Part shown: piece by piece, positions 36,556 through 50,880 of the stretch
How positions within the stretch are numbered: position 1 is the first letter of the stretch
How the letters are laid out: each line of letters begins with the position of its first letter
Assembly: GCA_026261815.1 (NCBI GenBank)
Contig: JAMPIT010000258.1
Span: forward strand, 19,424,501 to 19,488,500
Direction of reading: 5' to 3'
DNA length: 64,000 bases
Source of the DNA: Monarcha castaneiventris obscurior
Lineage: Eukaryota; Chordata; Aves; Passeriformes; Monarchidae
The notes under the pieces: model-generated
What the model was told of the DNA's origin: nothing
Databases searched by the model: none
What the model saw: the letters and a program-made list of their open reading frames with translations, nothing else
Made by a program: the position numbers and the translations under genes

Positions 36556-39500
36556 CAGTGTAACTTGTGAAGCTGTTTGAGTACTTTTCTTTGTTTTTCT
36601 TGCAACAAACCAGAGAGAATTGTGACAAAACCCTCCCAATGTTTACAATTTGCCATCATCTCAACAATTCTTTTAACAGGATTATTGAAACTTACAGCAA
36701 AGATCTAGGAAGATGTATTAAGTTCCAGGACTTTCTATAGAGGCAGGTCACCTCATAAGTGCTTAGCACTGCATACAATGCATCTTATTAGGCTGTTTGG
36801 TTTGCACAAAGTAGCCCAACAACAATGAATTGAAGTTGTTCATTGCTTGTTAGTAAAGGAGGCCCCTGACTTCTAGTTGTTCTTTATTATATCCCTAAAG
36901 GTTGCATTCCTTTCACTTTCTTAATAAACATGCTATGCTTTTTAAATAATAAAAAGCTGCAGCTGCCTGGTATTGTCAGTGCTTCAGTCTGTTTTGGAAA
37001 AGGACAAGGGTCACTGTCTTAGTGTGAAAAATTGCCTCAGAAAAGTTTTTCTTTATTTATATTATGTTTTTATTATGATTTGCACCTTTCAGGGAAATGT
37101 ATCAATTTCCTCCTTGTCTATTTCCTCTTTTCATTCCAAGAAAGAAGACAAAATTCTGTTTTGAGCCTTGATGACTTCCTGACTGTTGTGTCTCAAGAAT
37201 GTGCTGTTAACTAACATGTGCTGGATAGGATGGATCTCCAGTAGGATTGTGAATGGCACACATTACCTGGGCTGTGATGGGGGATTTTCTTCAGCTCTGG
37301 CTTCTGCTTGGTGGTTGCATGCTATCATTTTATACATGCTGCATACTCCTTCAAGCTAATAAAGCAGCTCTTTGCTATGTATGACCTGCTCTGTAGTGTG
37401 GCTGACTGATAACTGCAGCATTTTAAACCTGGCACTACATTTTAAGACCTGCTGCCAGGTCCTGGTTATTTGTCAGAAGTATTTCTTGCCACTGGAACTT
37501 CAGATGGATGGAAAGTAATTTTATAGGATCATTGCGAACTTGTGGGATGTAAAGTGCTGGGATCCATCACAGCCAAGGCAGTGCCTACCCAACTTATGGA
37601 TGTGGAGATATGTGTTTATATGAAACCCCCCACAAAAAATGCATTCCCCATGGTACTATGTCATTCTGTCTGTATCAGGTGTGAAATCACTTCAGCTTTG
37701 CTCTTTGCTGTAAAGAAATTTGTCTAGCTGCTGAGAGACTTTTTTTTTTTTCCTCAAATGTAGATGCACCTCAACGTGAGGTAGGTAAGATGTAGTTTAG
37801 GGAATATAGGATGGCTGTATTCCTGTCTTTGATGGAAGTGTGTCATTGCTTTTCATGGGAGCTAGGTCCATTTTGTATCTTAAGGAATGCATCTCTTCAA
37901 AGGGATCCTTATGCATCTTTAAGATCAAGAGTGGACTTGGTAAATGTGGTTCAGTAGTGCCAGTCAAAGGTCTAAACAATGTTGAAAAAAGCATTTTTCC
38001 CATACCAGGCTGTCTTAAAGTCCAAAAGAAACCCACTGAAGAAACCACCTCTTTCGTCTGCCATTCTACCTCAGCTGAGATCTCCAGAGTCTGGGTTCCC
38101 TGAAGTATAAAAGCAAGGAAATGTCTGGCAATGTATTCTATACAGGGATATCTGTGTGTCTTTTCCAGGACACACTTGTTTAGAAGGGCTTGTGAAGTTA
38201 AATGTAGGAGTTACTGGTCCACTGAGGGAGGCAAAGATGAGGGAGAAAGGTGTTTCCTTTATGCAAAGTATATCACATGCGTGTTTATCTCTTGTTAAGC
38301 TGTTTATTTTCTAGTATATAGAAGTGTTTTAAGAATATTTATTATATGTTCCTTGAAGACTGGAACTACTAACTCAGACTTTACCAGGGATGACTTTCTG
38401 TGGTGTGATGACCTATTAGTTTAGTGACCTATTAGTGACTGCTAGGAAGGTGTGTTGAGGGCAACAAAGATTCTTTAGTAAACTCTTTCACTTTGTTCAT
38501 TGTCTTAGCTTATGCAGATAATCAATAGAACAAGAAAAGATAGGTTAAATAAAATGTAAGAAGCTTACAGTGATGCTCTGTTCTTATTGGTGAGAGGTTC
38601 TAAGTAAATTGTTTCACTTTAGCTGAAATGAGAAGGAGCTGAGTACGTTTCCCATGAAACATGTGACAGTCATTGAAGCAATGAAAATTATCATGATTCA
38701 CCATTTTTTTTTTTAATGGTTTCTGTGTACTGTTTTCCTGGTAATCCTATGTCAGCCTAAACAGGCCCCACATCCACTCTCAGACCAGGTATTTTTTAGA
38801 GACAAGCATTACATCAGAAGGACTTCCCTGGAAAGAAAGTGGAGAAAGAAACATGGTATCAAGCTATGAAGGCTCTGAGAGTTCTTTGGGAAAAATCAAC
38901 AATGTGCTGAGACACCTGTGGTTTCTGTACAATGACTTTTTCTTGTCTTTCACTCTGTTCTAATGTGAAAATAACAAGTTTTGAAAGGCAAGCTTGAAAA
39001 ATAGCGCATTGGTCCTGTTTAGTAGTTTACAGTCATGGATAAAGCAATAAGTAACTAGCAGAGAGTAGGAGAATGCAGAATAGAAGCTGTATATGTGCAT
39101 AAAGAGTCTACCTATAGTATGTAAGGCATGCAGCCTAAACTTTACCTTACATAGGAGCAAATTCTTTACCTTATGTATGCAAATATCCTTCATTTGTTGC
39201 CTTAGTGTGTATCTTGCACATGCTGAAGGCAAAGGCCTGTAGGGTATGTGGAATGTAATATACTCATGAGCAACACTCGCATCATCCTATTAAGGACTTT
39301 CAGGAAAATCTAATACCCAAGTGAAAATAGAAAGTGGAACAGCAGTAGAGGTTCTGTGAGTATGAAGGACTGTTACAGAGGCAAGCATAATTTGCCTGTG
39401 ATTACTATGCTCTAACCCAAATATTGGATTTGCCCTGCTTTTCTGGATGGCATGTTCTTGAATAGAATGGAGAATAAGATGGAGAATAACACACTGACAA

Positions 39501-40054
39501 TAAAATAATTCAGTCTTATGTTCCTTGTAAGTGTAGGTAATTTTATAAGGAATTTGTGTCAAAGACTGATATTCAAAAGTTTGGATGATTTGACTTCTGA
39601 CTGTCCATTATCACATATTTGAAACTGGTTTTATTTGCAGGAGTGCCAAGTGCAGACATAAATATTTTTATTTTCAAAATTTGTAAAGCATGATGAATTT
39701 TGAAACTCTAGCCAATATTCATCTCATTTTGCTGCAAGAACCATTGTCATCTTAAAATTGTACTCCAGTTCATGCTATTTTTCATTAGAACTCTTTGAAT
39801 CCTAAGAGTTGCAGTATGAAATAATTATAGTAATTTGAGGAGTCTTAGTATGTGAAACAATGGCCTTCTCAATTGCCTCATGGTGGCTGGGAAAATGAAA
39901 TGATTCATGTATCTATGTGAAAAACATTTTATAGAATGTGTCTGACCATGAAAGAAAAAGTATGAAACAAACATTACTTCTCTTTAGACAATAATATCTA
40001 TTTTTTTCTCTTCAGTGAGAAGTAATTTAGTTTGTAGTCAGTTACTTGGTGGCA

Positions 40055-40200
40055 GATGCTGTACAAACACAGAACAAAGGCAGGATCCCTGTCCCAGAGA
40101 CTCTAATAATCTGTGTACAAACTGGCAGCAGGTGGGTGCAGCAGATGTGTAAAACCAGATCAATGAGATGAGAGAGGTCAGCACTGGTAGGATCAGAGCT
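40055..40200 (+). repeat. Relic of an ancient amniote repeat
   Basis: GCTGTACAAACACAGAACAA, then TCCCTGTCCCAGAGACTC, then CAATGAGATG...GAGGTCAGCA follow the order of an old interspersed repeat common in turtles and crocodilians (TGTACAAACA / AGTCCCTGCCCCAAAGAGC / CAATGAGA...GGTCAGCA, from memory). The spacing is about right and the copy is heavily diverged. I do not assign a family name. The relic may extend right to about 40290. Confidence 0.5.
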
Positions 40201-41584
40201 GGCTCTGGGTCATTCAGGTTTAGATGGTATTGTGGTGATTGGCTGTTTGGGAAGACTTGGAGGAGTATAAAGTGTTGTTCTGGAGAATCCTAAGTTACTT
40301 ATGCTGCAAAAACGTTATTAGCAATTCAAAGCAGAATTCAAGCACAGGTTTGACATTGTTTCCTCAGACCTCTCTGTGGTTTGAGGTAGAGCTTTATGGA
40401 ATGACCTATAAGATTAACAATCAGTCTCTCAATGCTAGTAATCATTTAGATAAGATTGCAGTATGCTTCTAATAATGACATAATTTGCAATTCTTACCTG
40501 TGGCTGTTTGTGGTTAATCTTTTCTGGAGTGTGCAGTCATATCTTATTATCATCTGTTATGCAGAGTTTGTGTTTCTGAATTAATATACAAAATCTGGTC
40601 AATACATAATGGGATTGAAGAATATCCCATGTTTAGTTATTCTATTATTGTGGCCAAAATACATGGTAAATTGCTTGTTATTACATACTGTCTTTTTTAT
40701 GCTGAATTCTTTGACTCATACTCAGAAGTTTCATCCTCTTTTCTGTCTTGTCTTCCTTTCTCTTGCCATTAGACCTCCTTTCCACTCCTTGCTGAAGTGA
40801 ACTCTGTTTCCCTGTAAACAGTGGTCAAAACTTCTATTTTTACTGAGTAATTAGAGTATTCACTAAATTTATTTTTACTAATAGCTAGAAAGTTGTCTAT
40901 TCCATCTATTCAGTATTTGTAACACACCTTTAATAGTACATAAACGTGTGCTTTCTAAAGCAGCTACACTGCTTGGCAATGATGCCTTTCAGTACTAATA
41001 GGACCTGTTAGCTTTGGATTTTCATGCTAAGATACATAAAATAAATCTGTAAAAAGCAAGCTGTAAGAGGCAAAAAAAGGGAAATAGTCTGCTACTGTCT
41101 CGGAGCTGGCTTTGATGCCTTTTTAAAGCTGCAATGAGTTTGCAGTCCTTTTTCCATGTCATATAATCAGTGTCACCACTCAATACAAGCTGCCTATTGC
41201 AAGATATTGAGCATTAAAATCTCACAACTATGGATTGTTGGAAGTTGAGGGAGTTTATTCAGGGGAAGCTTCATTCCACATTTACTTCATTTTAATGTTT
41301 TTAATGTTTTTTCTGTTGGCTACTGCTGTAGGGGAGATAAGATTAAATGAGCTTCTCTTCTGACCCACAGAGGCTGTTATGTTCTCACTCAGTGTACATT
41401 GATGGGAGCAGAAATCTATTTTGCAATTCTATGGGAATAGAGAGATGAAAACTTTCCTGTAATACTTTAATTTGGTGGTATTAGGATTACTCTGTCGCTT
41501 CAGTAAACAGTAACTTCTTTTGCCAAATCTAATTACTAATTAATAAATATAGTTATTAAATGAGGGAAAACAAGATCTTTGAGC
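40201..41584. other. Non-coding AT-rich DNA
   Basis: No gene, RNA or clear repeat is recognised between the two ancient relics. The first about 90 bases may still belong to the left relic. TTTTAATGTTTTTAATG near 41290 is a small AT-rich repeat. Confidence 0.5.
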
Positions 41585-41735
41585 CTTAGAGACAGGCTTT
41601 GAACCCAAGGGATCTGGTGTTAGGGGTGAGCTTTATGGTATGTTTGAGGAGTCCTTATTATTCCAAGCCTCGGTTTCTTGTCTGTAAAATATGCATAATA
41701 TTTCTTCCTTGCTTCCTTTGTTTGAGAGCTCAGAT
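41585..41735 (+). repeat. MIR/CORE-SINE-like relic
   Basis: GCCTCGGTTTCTTGTCTGTAAAAT at 41667-41690 (AAGCCTCGGTTTC followed by TTGTCTGTAAAAT), then ATAATATTTC, matches the 'cctcagtttcc...tctgtaaaatgg.ataat' core of MIR-type SINEs. Upstream, GGCTTTGAACCCAAGG resembles the 'tttgaatcc' part of the same consensus. Birds keep a small number of very old MIR-like copies. The match is short and could be coincidental, so confidence is moderate. Confidence 0.55.
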
Positions 41736-44700
41736 ACACAGCTAGTTTTATTAGCTGTGACTTCAAGTGGAGCCTGGAAGCTCACATTTTGTTATGACTG
41801 CTTATATTAAAGCAAAGTACTTCACCTGTTATTTAGGGCATACAATGCAATCTATGTAAAGTCTAAGGATATGTTTTAAGGTATTTTTACAAATATTGAA
41901 CCATATGCTATAATTAGAATACTAAGTATTGCTTTTTTCCTGGGAGAAAATCCATGTGTTCACATCAGCTCAATAGGAATTTTATCTGAATAAAGACTTC
42001 AGTGCTAAGTCCAAGGGGACATTTTCCAAGAAAGAGGTTTCTGGTGTAATCACAGGTTGCAGGATTAGGAACTGCAGGTAGAAGTAGTCAGACTTTATAG
42101 TTGAAATAGAGCAACAGCTTTAATTCTGTATTTCTGCACTCTTACTACTGATTCTGGAGTTTCCTCAATCTAAGCTTTTGGTGGAGTTTATTAAATGTAT
42201 GCTAACAGTCACTGCAAAATCTGTTCTTTTTTGCCAGATTCAAATACTCACAGACACCAAGCAGTAAAGCATGAGTGATTGCTTTTTACAAGTCTAACAG
42301 CAGTAAGAAAGAAATAAAAAGCTGGTAAACCTCTTTAAGCACTCATTTTCACACAGTTTTAGCCTGTGTGGGAGAGGCTTTTGTATTCTCTCTTTGCTTA
42401 CCTGTGTACATTTATATTGGTACTTAGAAAACTGAATTCCCACTCAAGCCAGCGCCAGGGCTTTAAATGTATTTGCAGTTTTGCACACAATTGGATATAT
42501 TGGTATCTGACATGACATTAAATTACTTTTAGTGAGAGCAACAGCTGAAGCAGATTGCTAGCATGTTGTGATTACTGAGAAGTTTTTAGTGTTTATTTTA
42601 TAATAGCCAAAACTTACAGAGCGTGCCAGGGTCTGTACCAATGCCTTGTCCATAAAATAAGACAGAAATTATATTAATCCTTTAGGGATTTTTTTCAGGG
42701 TTTCATTATGTATTCTTATCACCTTTATTCTGTGTGGGTGCATTTTATAATGCCTTTTCAGTGGTACATGATATTTGTATTCCAGTCAGTACCTACACCA
42801 CGCTCAGCTGCTCTGTTGCAGCTGGGGACACTGCAGAGGAATTATTGGGGCACTGGGCTGTTGGAAAACCTGGCTGGGGACATGACAGGAGAAAAAGCTG
42901 CAGTTGAGGGATTTTTGTTTTTGAGGTATTGTTGTATAGAGCAGAGAACAGGGTCTTAGGAGAGCTGGGCTTCTGATGTGCAAAATAAATAAGAAAAGCA
43001 ACAGGGAAAATGAAAATGAGAATCTCAGCTGGGAGATATTTCTTACTTCAGTTTTCCCAGCTACCTCTCCCAGCAGCAGTGCTACTTAAAGAAGTGGGAT
43101 GTTGTTCTGAGGGTGGGAGGAGAAGAGTGTTATGTGAAGACAGAGGCAGCTTACTAATGCAGAAGAAGCTGTCAAGCTTCATAAATTTAAATATCTGCTC
43201 CTAGTTCTGATTAACCTTCTATACATACATGGTGTATGCAAACAGTGACTTTGGGCATCTCATGTGCTGTTAATATATAAACATAATATCTTCTAGAAGT
43301 GCTTTCTCAGAAACTGTCATTCATTGCCTCTTTATTCTTGATGTTATTCAAATTGTATGTAATGCTACAGTTCCTTTGGAAGTTTCTATTCAGCAGAAGA
43401 GATCCTGGAAATGCTGGATTACACTCATGTGACCTGCAGACTGCCTGATTTGTATTTCAAAATGAAGAAATTATAAACTATATTTAATTGGAGAAGACTC
43501 ACATCCCCCCCAGTCCTCTTCTGAAAGTAATGCTATTAACTGAACAAAGGAAAAAATCAGCGTTCAAAAAAGTTCGTTCAGCAAGAATTGATTTACCAAC
43601 TTTGCCTTCTGTAGATCGTAATCCCACTAGTGAAAGTCTTCTTCAGTATCTGTTTGTGTAGCATGTTGGTTTGATAGGGCACCAAGAATTTCTGCTTTCT
43701 TTGAAAGATCTTTAACAGGGCTCCATGTATTGGGAAAATGTTGCTAACCTTGGCATAGGATGATCTGCATTTCAGTGGGAGGAGCTGTAGTGTGATGATA
43801 GGTGTTTATTCTGAATGCTTTCCAAAGGGAAGTGAGTTATTGTGAGAGCTATAACCCTTGTCATTCTTAAGCAGCTAAGAATGAGCCTTTATTTTGCAAT
43901 GCTGTCAGCTTCATCAACTACTGTATTATGTGGGGTTTGTAGTGATGTTTTGGTTGGTCTTTTTTTAAAAAGTTTTTATTATTATTGTAATTTTGAACTG
44001 AGATGTTTTAAAACTTGAGTATTGGAGCTTCTATAGGACTGGTTTCTTTCTTTCAGTGGAGCTTGTGTGCCCAAATACCTTTTAAAAACTTGCATCCAGG
44101 TACTTTTATGTTTCTTCAAGTTTTTGAATGCCTTTACAAATAGGATTTAAAATGCCTATTTAGCTCTGTTCCACTCCCATCTTTAAGTGTGGAAGCACAG
44201 GAAACTACTGGAGTGTGTTCTCAGGGAGACTGTTGTGGCTGTCTCATCAGAGATGCCCTGGAGCCCTCTTAAAAGCTTACTGAAGTCGATGGAAAGAATC
44301 TCTTTAACCTTGTAAGCTTTTTATTTAGCCCATGAGCTTGTCAGGCCTGTAGCTGTCACTTTATTTTATGTTTGTACAGTTTTGGGCACCACAAGACTAT
44401 TCTTCATTGATCTCTGGGCACTGTCACAGCAATATGCAGTTAACTTAAAATATATATTAAGTTTTTCATTCATTATTTATTATCTCTCATTTCAGCTGTG
44501 GTACTCCCTTTGTTGTAGTTGTGTCCTAGCAATTTAGAGCGAGTTCAGCTTTCTGTTTCCACTCTGGTGACCTTTAGATTTTTTGAGGTCACAAGTTTGC
44601 AGTTTTGGAAACCCATGAAACCATATTATTTCCTTTTATATAGGCTGGAATAAAAGCAGACTGTGGAATGTGTCATCTACCTTGCAGTGGAATGGCCATT

Positions 44701-47700
44701 GGTTCTGAAAAAGGGATGAATGTTGTGGGAATCTCCTAGAAGCAGACACAGGTCAGGCTCCTAGTCTGTGCAGCAGCATCTGGAGCAATGGGTGATTGGC
44801 TGTGACTCCTGGACACTGCTACAAGGTGTGTGCTGTTCTAGAGAATATTATCTTGGTTGGAAACAGTGTGCTGCAGTGGAAGGGATTTGGATTTAGGAAG
44901 CTGTTGTCATGCTGCTGCCCTGTAACAGGAGCAAAATGCTTCACCTCAGTTTCTCTAGAAACTCCTCTCCTCAGTGGACTAGAGCAGAGTGCTGTTGAAA
45001 AATTAGTAGAAACTCCTGAACTCCATCATGTTCCGGTGATTTCTCTGCAATGGTGAATTCTGATCAGGGTGTTGAAGGGAATGAAATAAACAGCTGTGGG
45101 GGAAAGCCAAGTTTAGTGCCCATGATGCTGTAAGTTTTGGCAGCTTGTAGAGAAGACTGGTGTCTGTTCTACTGTGTAGTAAGATAGGGAGAGAAGACTG
45201 AAAATCTGAGAAAAGGAAACATATAAGGCAAGACCTCAAACAATTCAATATGCATAAACTTACAGACCGCTCTGGAAGCGAGGGGCCAGACTCCAAAATG
45301 CTTAGTGTGTTCCTGGGCTATGTGCTAAAATAGCTGTCCTGCAAGCTGACCTGACATGCAAGACTGTGGCTGAGGCTTTGTCATGCCGGCAGGCAGTAAG
45401 GGCCCTTTCACTGGCTCAGCTGCCTCCTGGCAGTGGGATCTGGCTGTGAAGTCAGGAAGGGTACATCCATGCACTGTCCAAATCTCTGATGGATTCAGGC
45501 CTAGGTCTCCCTCATAAGCAGGATAGGACTTTCTGTCTGGAGGAATTTTTGGCTCCCAGATCTTGTACATCTCAGTCAGGCCACTGTGAGCATCAACAGC
45601 ATTAAACATCCATGTACTGAACCACACATGTCCAAGCAGGTAATGCAAGAGGTTTGCGCTTTACTTCTGCAGTAACTTTGCAGTGCTCAGCATCTATTTG
45701 TAACTTGAGTCTGACAATACCCTATTATGCATAATAAGGATGTTTCCATAATACCTAAAAAAATCCCACTTACTTGAAGTGCTAGAAAACCTTAATGCAT
45801 AGCTCCAAATAATGCTTTATCCAGCAAAGGAAAAGAGAAGTTGAAACAGTTCCTCAAATCTGCCAAGAAAGCAGTAACAAAAGTTTTAAAATTTTTAAAA
45901 TGTTTAAAAAGTTTAAAATATTTGGAATTTCATGACCTTTGGGATCTGCTATCAGTGTTTTTTGGATAGCAGAGCTGGCAAGAGGGTTAAACAACACAGA
46001 ATCCACACTGAGGTAACTATTCTGCTTCTAACATGAGGTCTGCTTTTTCTTGGTCTAATTGACTATCCTACTTGTGGGAAATACTTGTTTTGCTGTGATA
46101 CCAGGTAAGTAATGTGTTGTTTGATCATTAAATTCCTGGATATTTTTCTCTTTGCAGTTTCTGCATTAATTAAATATTTGACTTCTGTAAATGAGTTTAG
46201 GCTCAGGGTCTGAGCTTGTAACCTAGTGCTCTCTGTAAACTGGACTTAAACAGACACCATATTAAAGGGTAGCTATCCTTAGACTGACTAAAGACACAGC
46301 TATATTGAAAGTAGTATTAGATTTTTGTGCTTATCTCAGAAAATGGAACTTAAATTACATTTTAGTATTTGATCCTTCCTTTATATTTATGAACACCTGA
46401 TCACAACTAAACTATGGGTGAAGTTACCACATTCTTCCTTCTATTACCTTCATCCATCTCCTGCAGGGGCGAGAGAGTTCAAAGCTTTTACATACAAGTG
46501 ATTGGTAAAACATGCCTGAAAACAGCCCTCCTTTTGAAACAGTTACAAGACAATGTTGGTGGATCTGGTAAATAAAAGCATGCATAGAACCCCACTGCTG
46601 TGCCCACAGTTTTTCTCCCAGCTATAAAATCCCCTGAACTCCAGCAGGTGGCAGTGAGCAACAGTCTGAAATTTGAATGCTGCAAAAATGAAGAATAATT
46701 TCCACTGCTGAAACGGAAAAGATACTGGATTAATTTAGGAACTAAATGACACATATGTAGCAGGTACCTGAAAACACCTAAACAAATGAAACACATTTTT
46801 CACAGACTGGTAGCTTCTAAGTCTGCCCTCTAAGGTGACATCTTTCTGCTTCCTACACTGCCTCTATTTTCTTCCTGGGCAGGTGCTACAGCTTTATGCC
46901 TGTGTGCAGGCAAGAGTTGTTGGCTTTACTGCATAGAAAACAATTCACTCTGTTAGATTAATAGAAATGCAGAATGTGTTTTGAATAGCTCATTTTAGAT
47001 CTAGGCCTTTTTTCATGGGAGGCATAATGAATTGGAGTGGGATAGGCAATTTAATTTATTACAGCTGTCAGCCAGTGAGCACTGCTGCACTTGATTTGTT
47101 TCGGAGCCTCTTGCAGATTGCTGCTGAGGTGGTAGTCATTACACTTCATTTTGGGAACTACTCGGGTGGGGAAAACATATGAGGGAAAAGGTTACTGGAC
47201 AAAAGGGGAGCAGAGCTTCCTTTTCTATAGATGTGAGGAAAGTGCTAGGTGAAAAAGTTATATTTTGGTCAAGCCCTTTTGCACTCAGGTATGCATTGAG
47301 CCTTTGTTTAATTATATGGCATTTGTGGTTAAATCAAGACCAAAACACATCCTATTTTTCCCTGGTATAGTTTACCTTTCTCTAAAGGGAGGAAGTAAAT
47401 GCTTTCTGAAATAAACAGAACTGAAAATCAGGTTTACTAACTGATTTTGTTATTCATTTACGTATAAGTCTAAATATAAAAATCTAAGTCTTGGGTGCTA
47501 CTGACAAATAATGACATCTGTGAATGTGGAGGTTCATTTTCTGCTCTTCTCCACCTAGGGCATCTGGTCTTCCACTGAATGCAAGAGATTTTTCTTTTTG
47601 AGGTGTCCTGAAAGGTCACTGATTTTTAAGGATCCACAAACTCCTTGAGTCTTAAATTGCAAGAGACTGCAAGGTGAGACAAACTGCCTTGCAGATGTAG

Positions 47701-50700
47701 AGGGCTGTGAATGGTCCCTCTTGCCTAATTGCAGTTGGATTAACCTGTCCTTCAGAAAAAGGAGGTGAGATGTCTTTCCCTTCTGTCTGGACCCTTCCTG
47801 AAAGTCAGTGTGAATGTGCTCATTAGCCTGTGCCATAAAAGGAGCCTACACCTGTTCTTGGCTGGAGTTCCAGTGTGCTTGAGCCATACTTGTCCTTGAA
47901 GAAGTGTGGCTTAGCTCCAAGGGATAAAGGTGAGGTCTAAAAGGTGAAGGAACATGCTTCCTTCTCTCCAGTCAAATTTAGGGAGGGAAATGGTGAGTAA
48001 GATGTACTTAGCTTCTGCTGTATGTCATGTGGTGAAGGAAAGACTGCTGCACAATGATGCTGTTGGAAGTAAAATGCTGTCCAGGAAAAACTGCATCAGT
48101 AGAAAGTGGCAACCATAGCTGGAGCCCCCTTGAAGGGATGGTGAGGTGTGACTGAGCTACGTGAGCATAGTGTAAAACTTCCTGAATTGAAGGGGTAGAA
48201 ATATTTTCTTTGGTCCTTAACTAATATCTGTGGTGGTTAGAAGAGATTTTTATAGCTACATGTGTAGACCTTCATGTAGAAGAAGATTTTAGATGTGATT
48301 TGAGGTGATTTTTGCAGATTAAATGGAGATAGAAAAAAATCCTGTGGCTGGAGAAAGAGGACTTAGAGTAAATCTTTTCGCTTTGGCATGCTCATAGCAT
48401 TTTCAGTGTTCTGGTTTTACTCATTTTTCTCATTTATATATGCAAAAATGACAAAAGATGAAAAGGGTAAATCACTCAAAACAAAATCTTTCTGGATTTT
48501 TTTTAATAAAATATTTCAGCTTGATCAAAAGAAATGTAGAGAGGTCTTAGTGTGCTTTGGTTCTGTTACTTAGTTATTGTCATGGAAAGAAATAAATATA
48601 AAGTAAAGGAAACACCTAATCAAACAGCTTAGCTTACTACTTAGCAGTGCATTTGTTTTAATGAGATTAGTTTGTGATAGAGAGGCATCACTCCTTGTGC
48701 AGTGTATCAATATAGATAATGTATTTATTGGCACCCTAAGGAGCTAGTTATGAACGTCAGAGAAGGGCAACCTTGCTGCTTCCAAGTGTAAATTTAGCAG
48801 TTGGTCCTAAGCATGTAACCAGAATTGACAGGTAGTGGAGGATTTAATATACCAGAAGTTCTTAGTCTTTCTATAGGTATACACACTTTCCTGCCATGAC
48901 CAAGTGCTAGAGCCCTGAAGAAAAATCCTCCCTTTTTGCCTCCTCTTAAAATTCTAGTTATGCACTGGGAGCAGTGAGAACCCTTCCTTTCTCTGCAGCT
49001 ATCCAGCAGAATCCCTGCATTTGAGATGAATTAAGTTTCATATCATGGTAGGAGAAAGTAACAGTACCTCAGCTCTGTAACTCCAGATGCTGCTTTTTCA
49101 GTTGCTGTGAGGTGGCTGCCTCAGGGACCTCTCCTGCCATCACCAGTGCGTCCTTCCTGAGTGATGGATTGAAAGGTGCACTTTGCAGCTTCACATGTCA
49201 AAACAAACAAAACAGTCTCAGTCTTTGAATACAGCAGCCAGTCTGAATGTAAAGATAAAAGTGAATTGTAAAACCTGACTCATGCCACTAAGGTCATTGT
49301 GCTGAATAGAGCTGAATATTCTTTTCATAAACTGTGATGCTGTAAGAAGGACAATGAGGAGCTCAGCTGCTCTGTTATACCTGTGTGATCTGGCAGGGCA
49401 CTGGTGAAATCAATGTATCGCTGTGTGTGTGCTGGTCCAGCACAAAACAGAATTTGGGTAGAGTTACACTGAGACGAACTGATTTATGTGAGCTTCAAAC
49501 ACACCTAGGTGATCTGTGTTTAAAATTTTTATGGGATTCAAGTTCTTGGATGTTGTGGAGACAGCAGGCTTTATCACCAAGTTGTTATGGATTTAAAAAA
49601 AACACTTTGAAACACTAACCTTAACATTTTGTTAGATCTTCTGTCCCATGCATATGTTCCCACTGCAGTAAGCTGGAATTGTTTCCATGAATTTACTGTC
49701 AGTTCCATACAACCCTGTCTTTTGGGAGCTGGTGAGATTATACGGGTGGTATTTTGGACTTTTTCAAGAATGGAAGAGTGCACTCTAACCTTGCTGATCA
49801 GTGAAATGCCATGTGAGGAGACTTGGAAGGTGTTGAATCCTGTGAAAAGGTCTAAATACAGGCAAAATAATAGAAGTAGGTATTAATTTTGACATATTTT
49901 ATATTCTAAAAGAAAACAACACATTTTAAAAATTTGTAATTAAAAAAGTATTAAAAGTCTTTTAGATAGATCCAGAGCTTGCATTTTCAGAAAAATTAAA
50001 GACTATTATTTTCTTTGTATGCTTAAGAAGATTTTTTTTTTATGGCAGCTTTTATACAGGCAGTTTCTAAGTGGGTGCCTACCACAGTTGAAGAGGTCAA
50101 TTTTAATTTTCTTCTAGAATTAAATTAAGATAAAAAAATTTAAAAGCTACTTTGATCTATGACTAAATTGTCTATCTTGCTTCTCTTCCTCTAATTTCAG
50201 CGAAAAGTTTCTGACTCACAGTAGTCAATAAATGGAAACATGACTGTCATCTTTCTATAGGGCAGAAGCTCATAAAGTTGGGTCCACTTCATTCGGTCTC
50301 TGACTTGATAGAAATTTTTAATAATCTGCCTTGCAGTGAGTCACTTGTCTTTTGAGTTTTCCCAGCATGTTTGTTTTGCACTCAAAAAACCCAAAAACCT
50401 CTCATCTTATCCAAATCTCCCACGCTTGCTAAGATTTTTCACTGTAATTGCAGGCTTGGTCTTAGGTAAAGGACTGCATTTTGGTGTGGATGGAGCAGGT
50501 TTCTATTCATTTTCTGCTTTGGAGTGGTGTACCTGAGACATTTTTGTTTCTATTATTGTTTATTGCTTCTGTTAAGCTCTTTGGTAATCCTTGTTGTGTC
50601 TTTCACTTAACTTCATGCATCCAGCAATATAAAACTGAGGAGGCAGGATTCTGCACAACATTAGCACTGAATTCCAGCAGTATATATCAGTAAGCTCCTA

Positions 50701-50880
50701 GTCATCAAAAACCTACATTTTCAGCATATAATAAATTTGTTTCTTTGAGAACAAGAAATCTTACTTTAGCACCTTCTTGAATTAGTGTTTGAAAGATAAA
50801 GGAGACAAGGAATACTGAACAAAACATTTTTTTGGCTATGTTAACAGAAATGACATGTTTGGTTTATTTGATCTTGAGAC
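41736..50880. other. Non-coding single-copy-like DNA
   Basis: No gene is recognised. An AT-rich, partly self-complementary patch of TTTAAAA-type words lies at about 45885-45925. Near 44870-44970 a CTTCACCTCAGTTTCTC word faintly recalls a MIR tail but is too short to annotate. Open frames, including 45325-45648 on the minus strand (107 codons), have no family resemblance. Confidence 0.5.

Larger units (their letters stand above)
30601..40054. other. Non-coding DNA, some stretches CNE-like
   Basis: No gene is recognised. T runs occur at 32676-32686 (11), 36539-36555 (17), 37740-37751 (12) and 38704-38715 (12). Stretches near 30640-30990, 33960-34150 and 36660-36960 are free of repeats, compositionally mixed, and dense in short AT-rich transcription-factor-like words. 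They look like candidate conserved non-coding elements, but conservation cannot be judged from one sequence. A cluster of GTGTCAC/GTGACAC words occurs at 35806-35861. Confidence 0.45.

Noticed and set aside
44870..44970. Possible second MIR-like tail (CTTCACCTCAGTTTCTC)
   Set aside because: Only one short word matches and the following TCTGTAAAATG core is missing.
45325..45648. 107-codon minus-strand frame with ordinary amino-acid composition
   Set aside because: Looked protein-like at first (WFSTWMFNAVDAHSG) but matches no family I know. The DNA may be a decayed ancient repeat, and there is no splice or promoter support.
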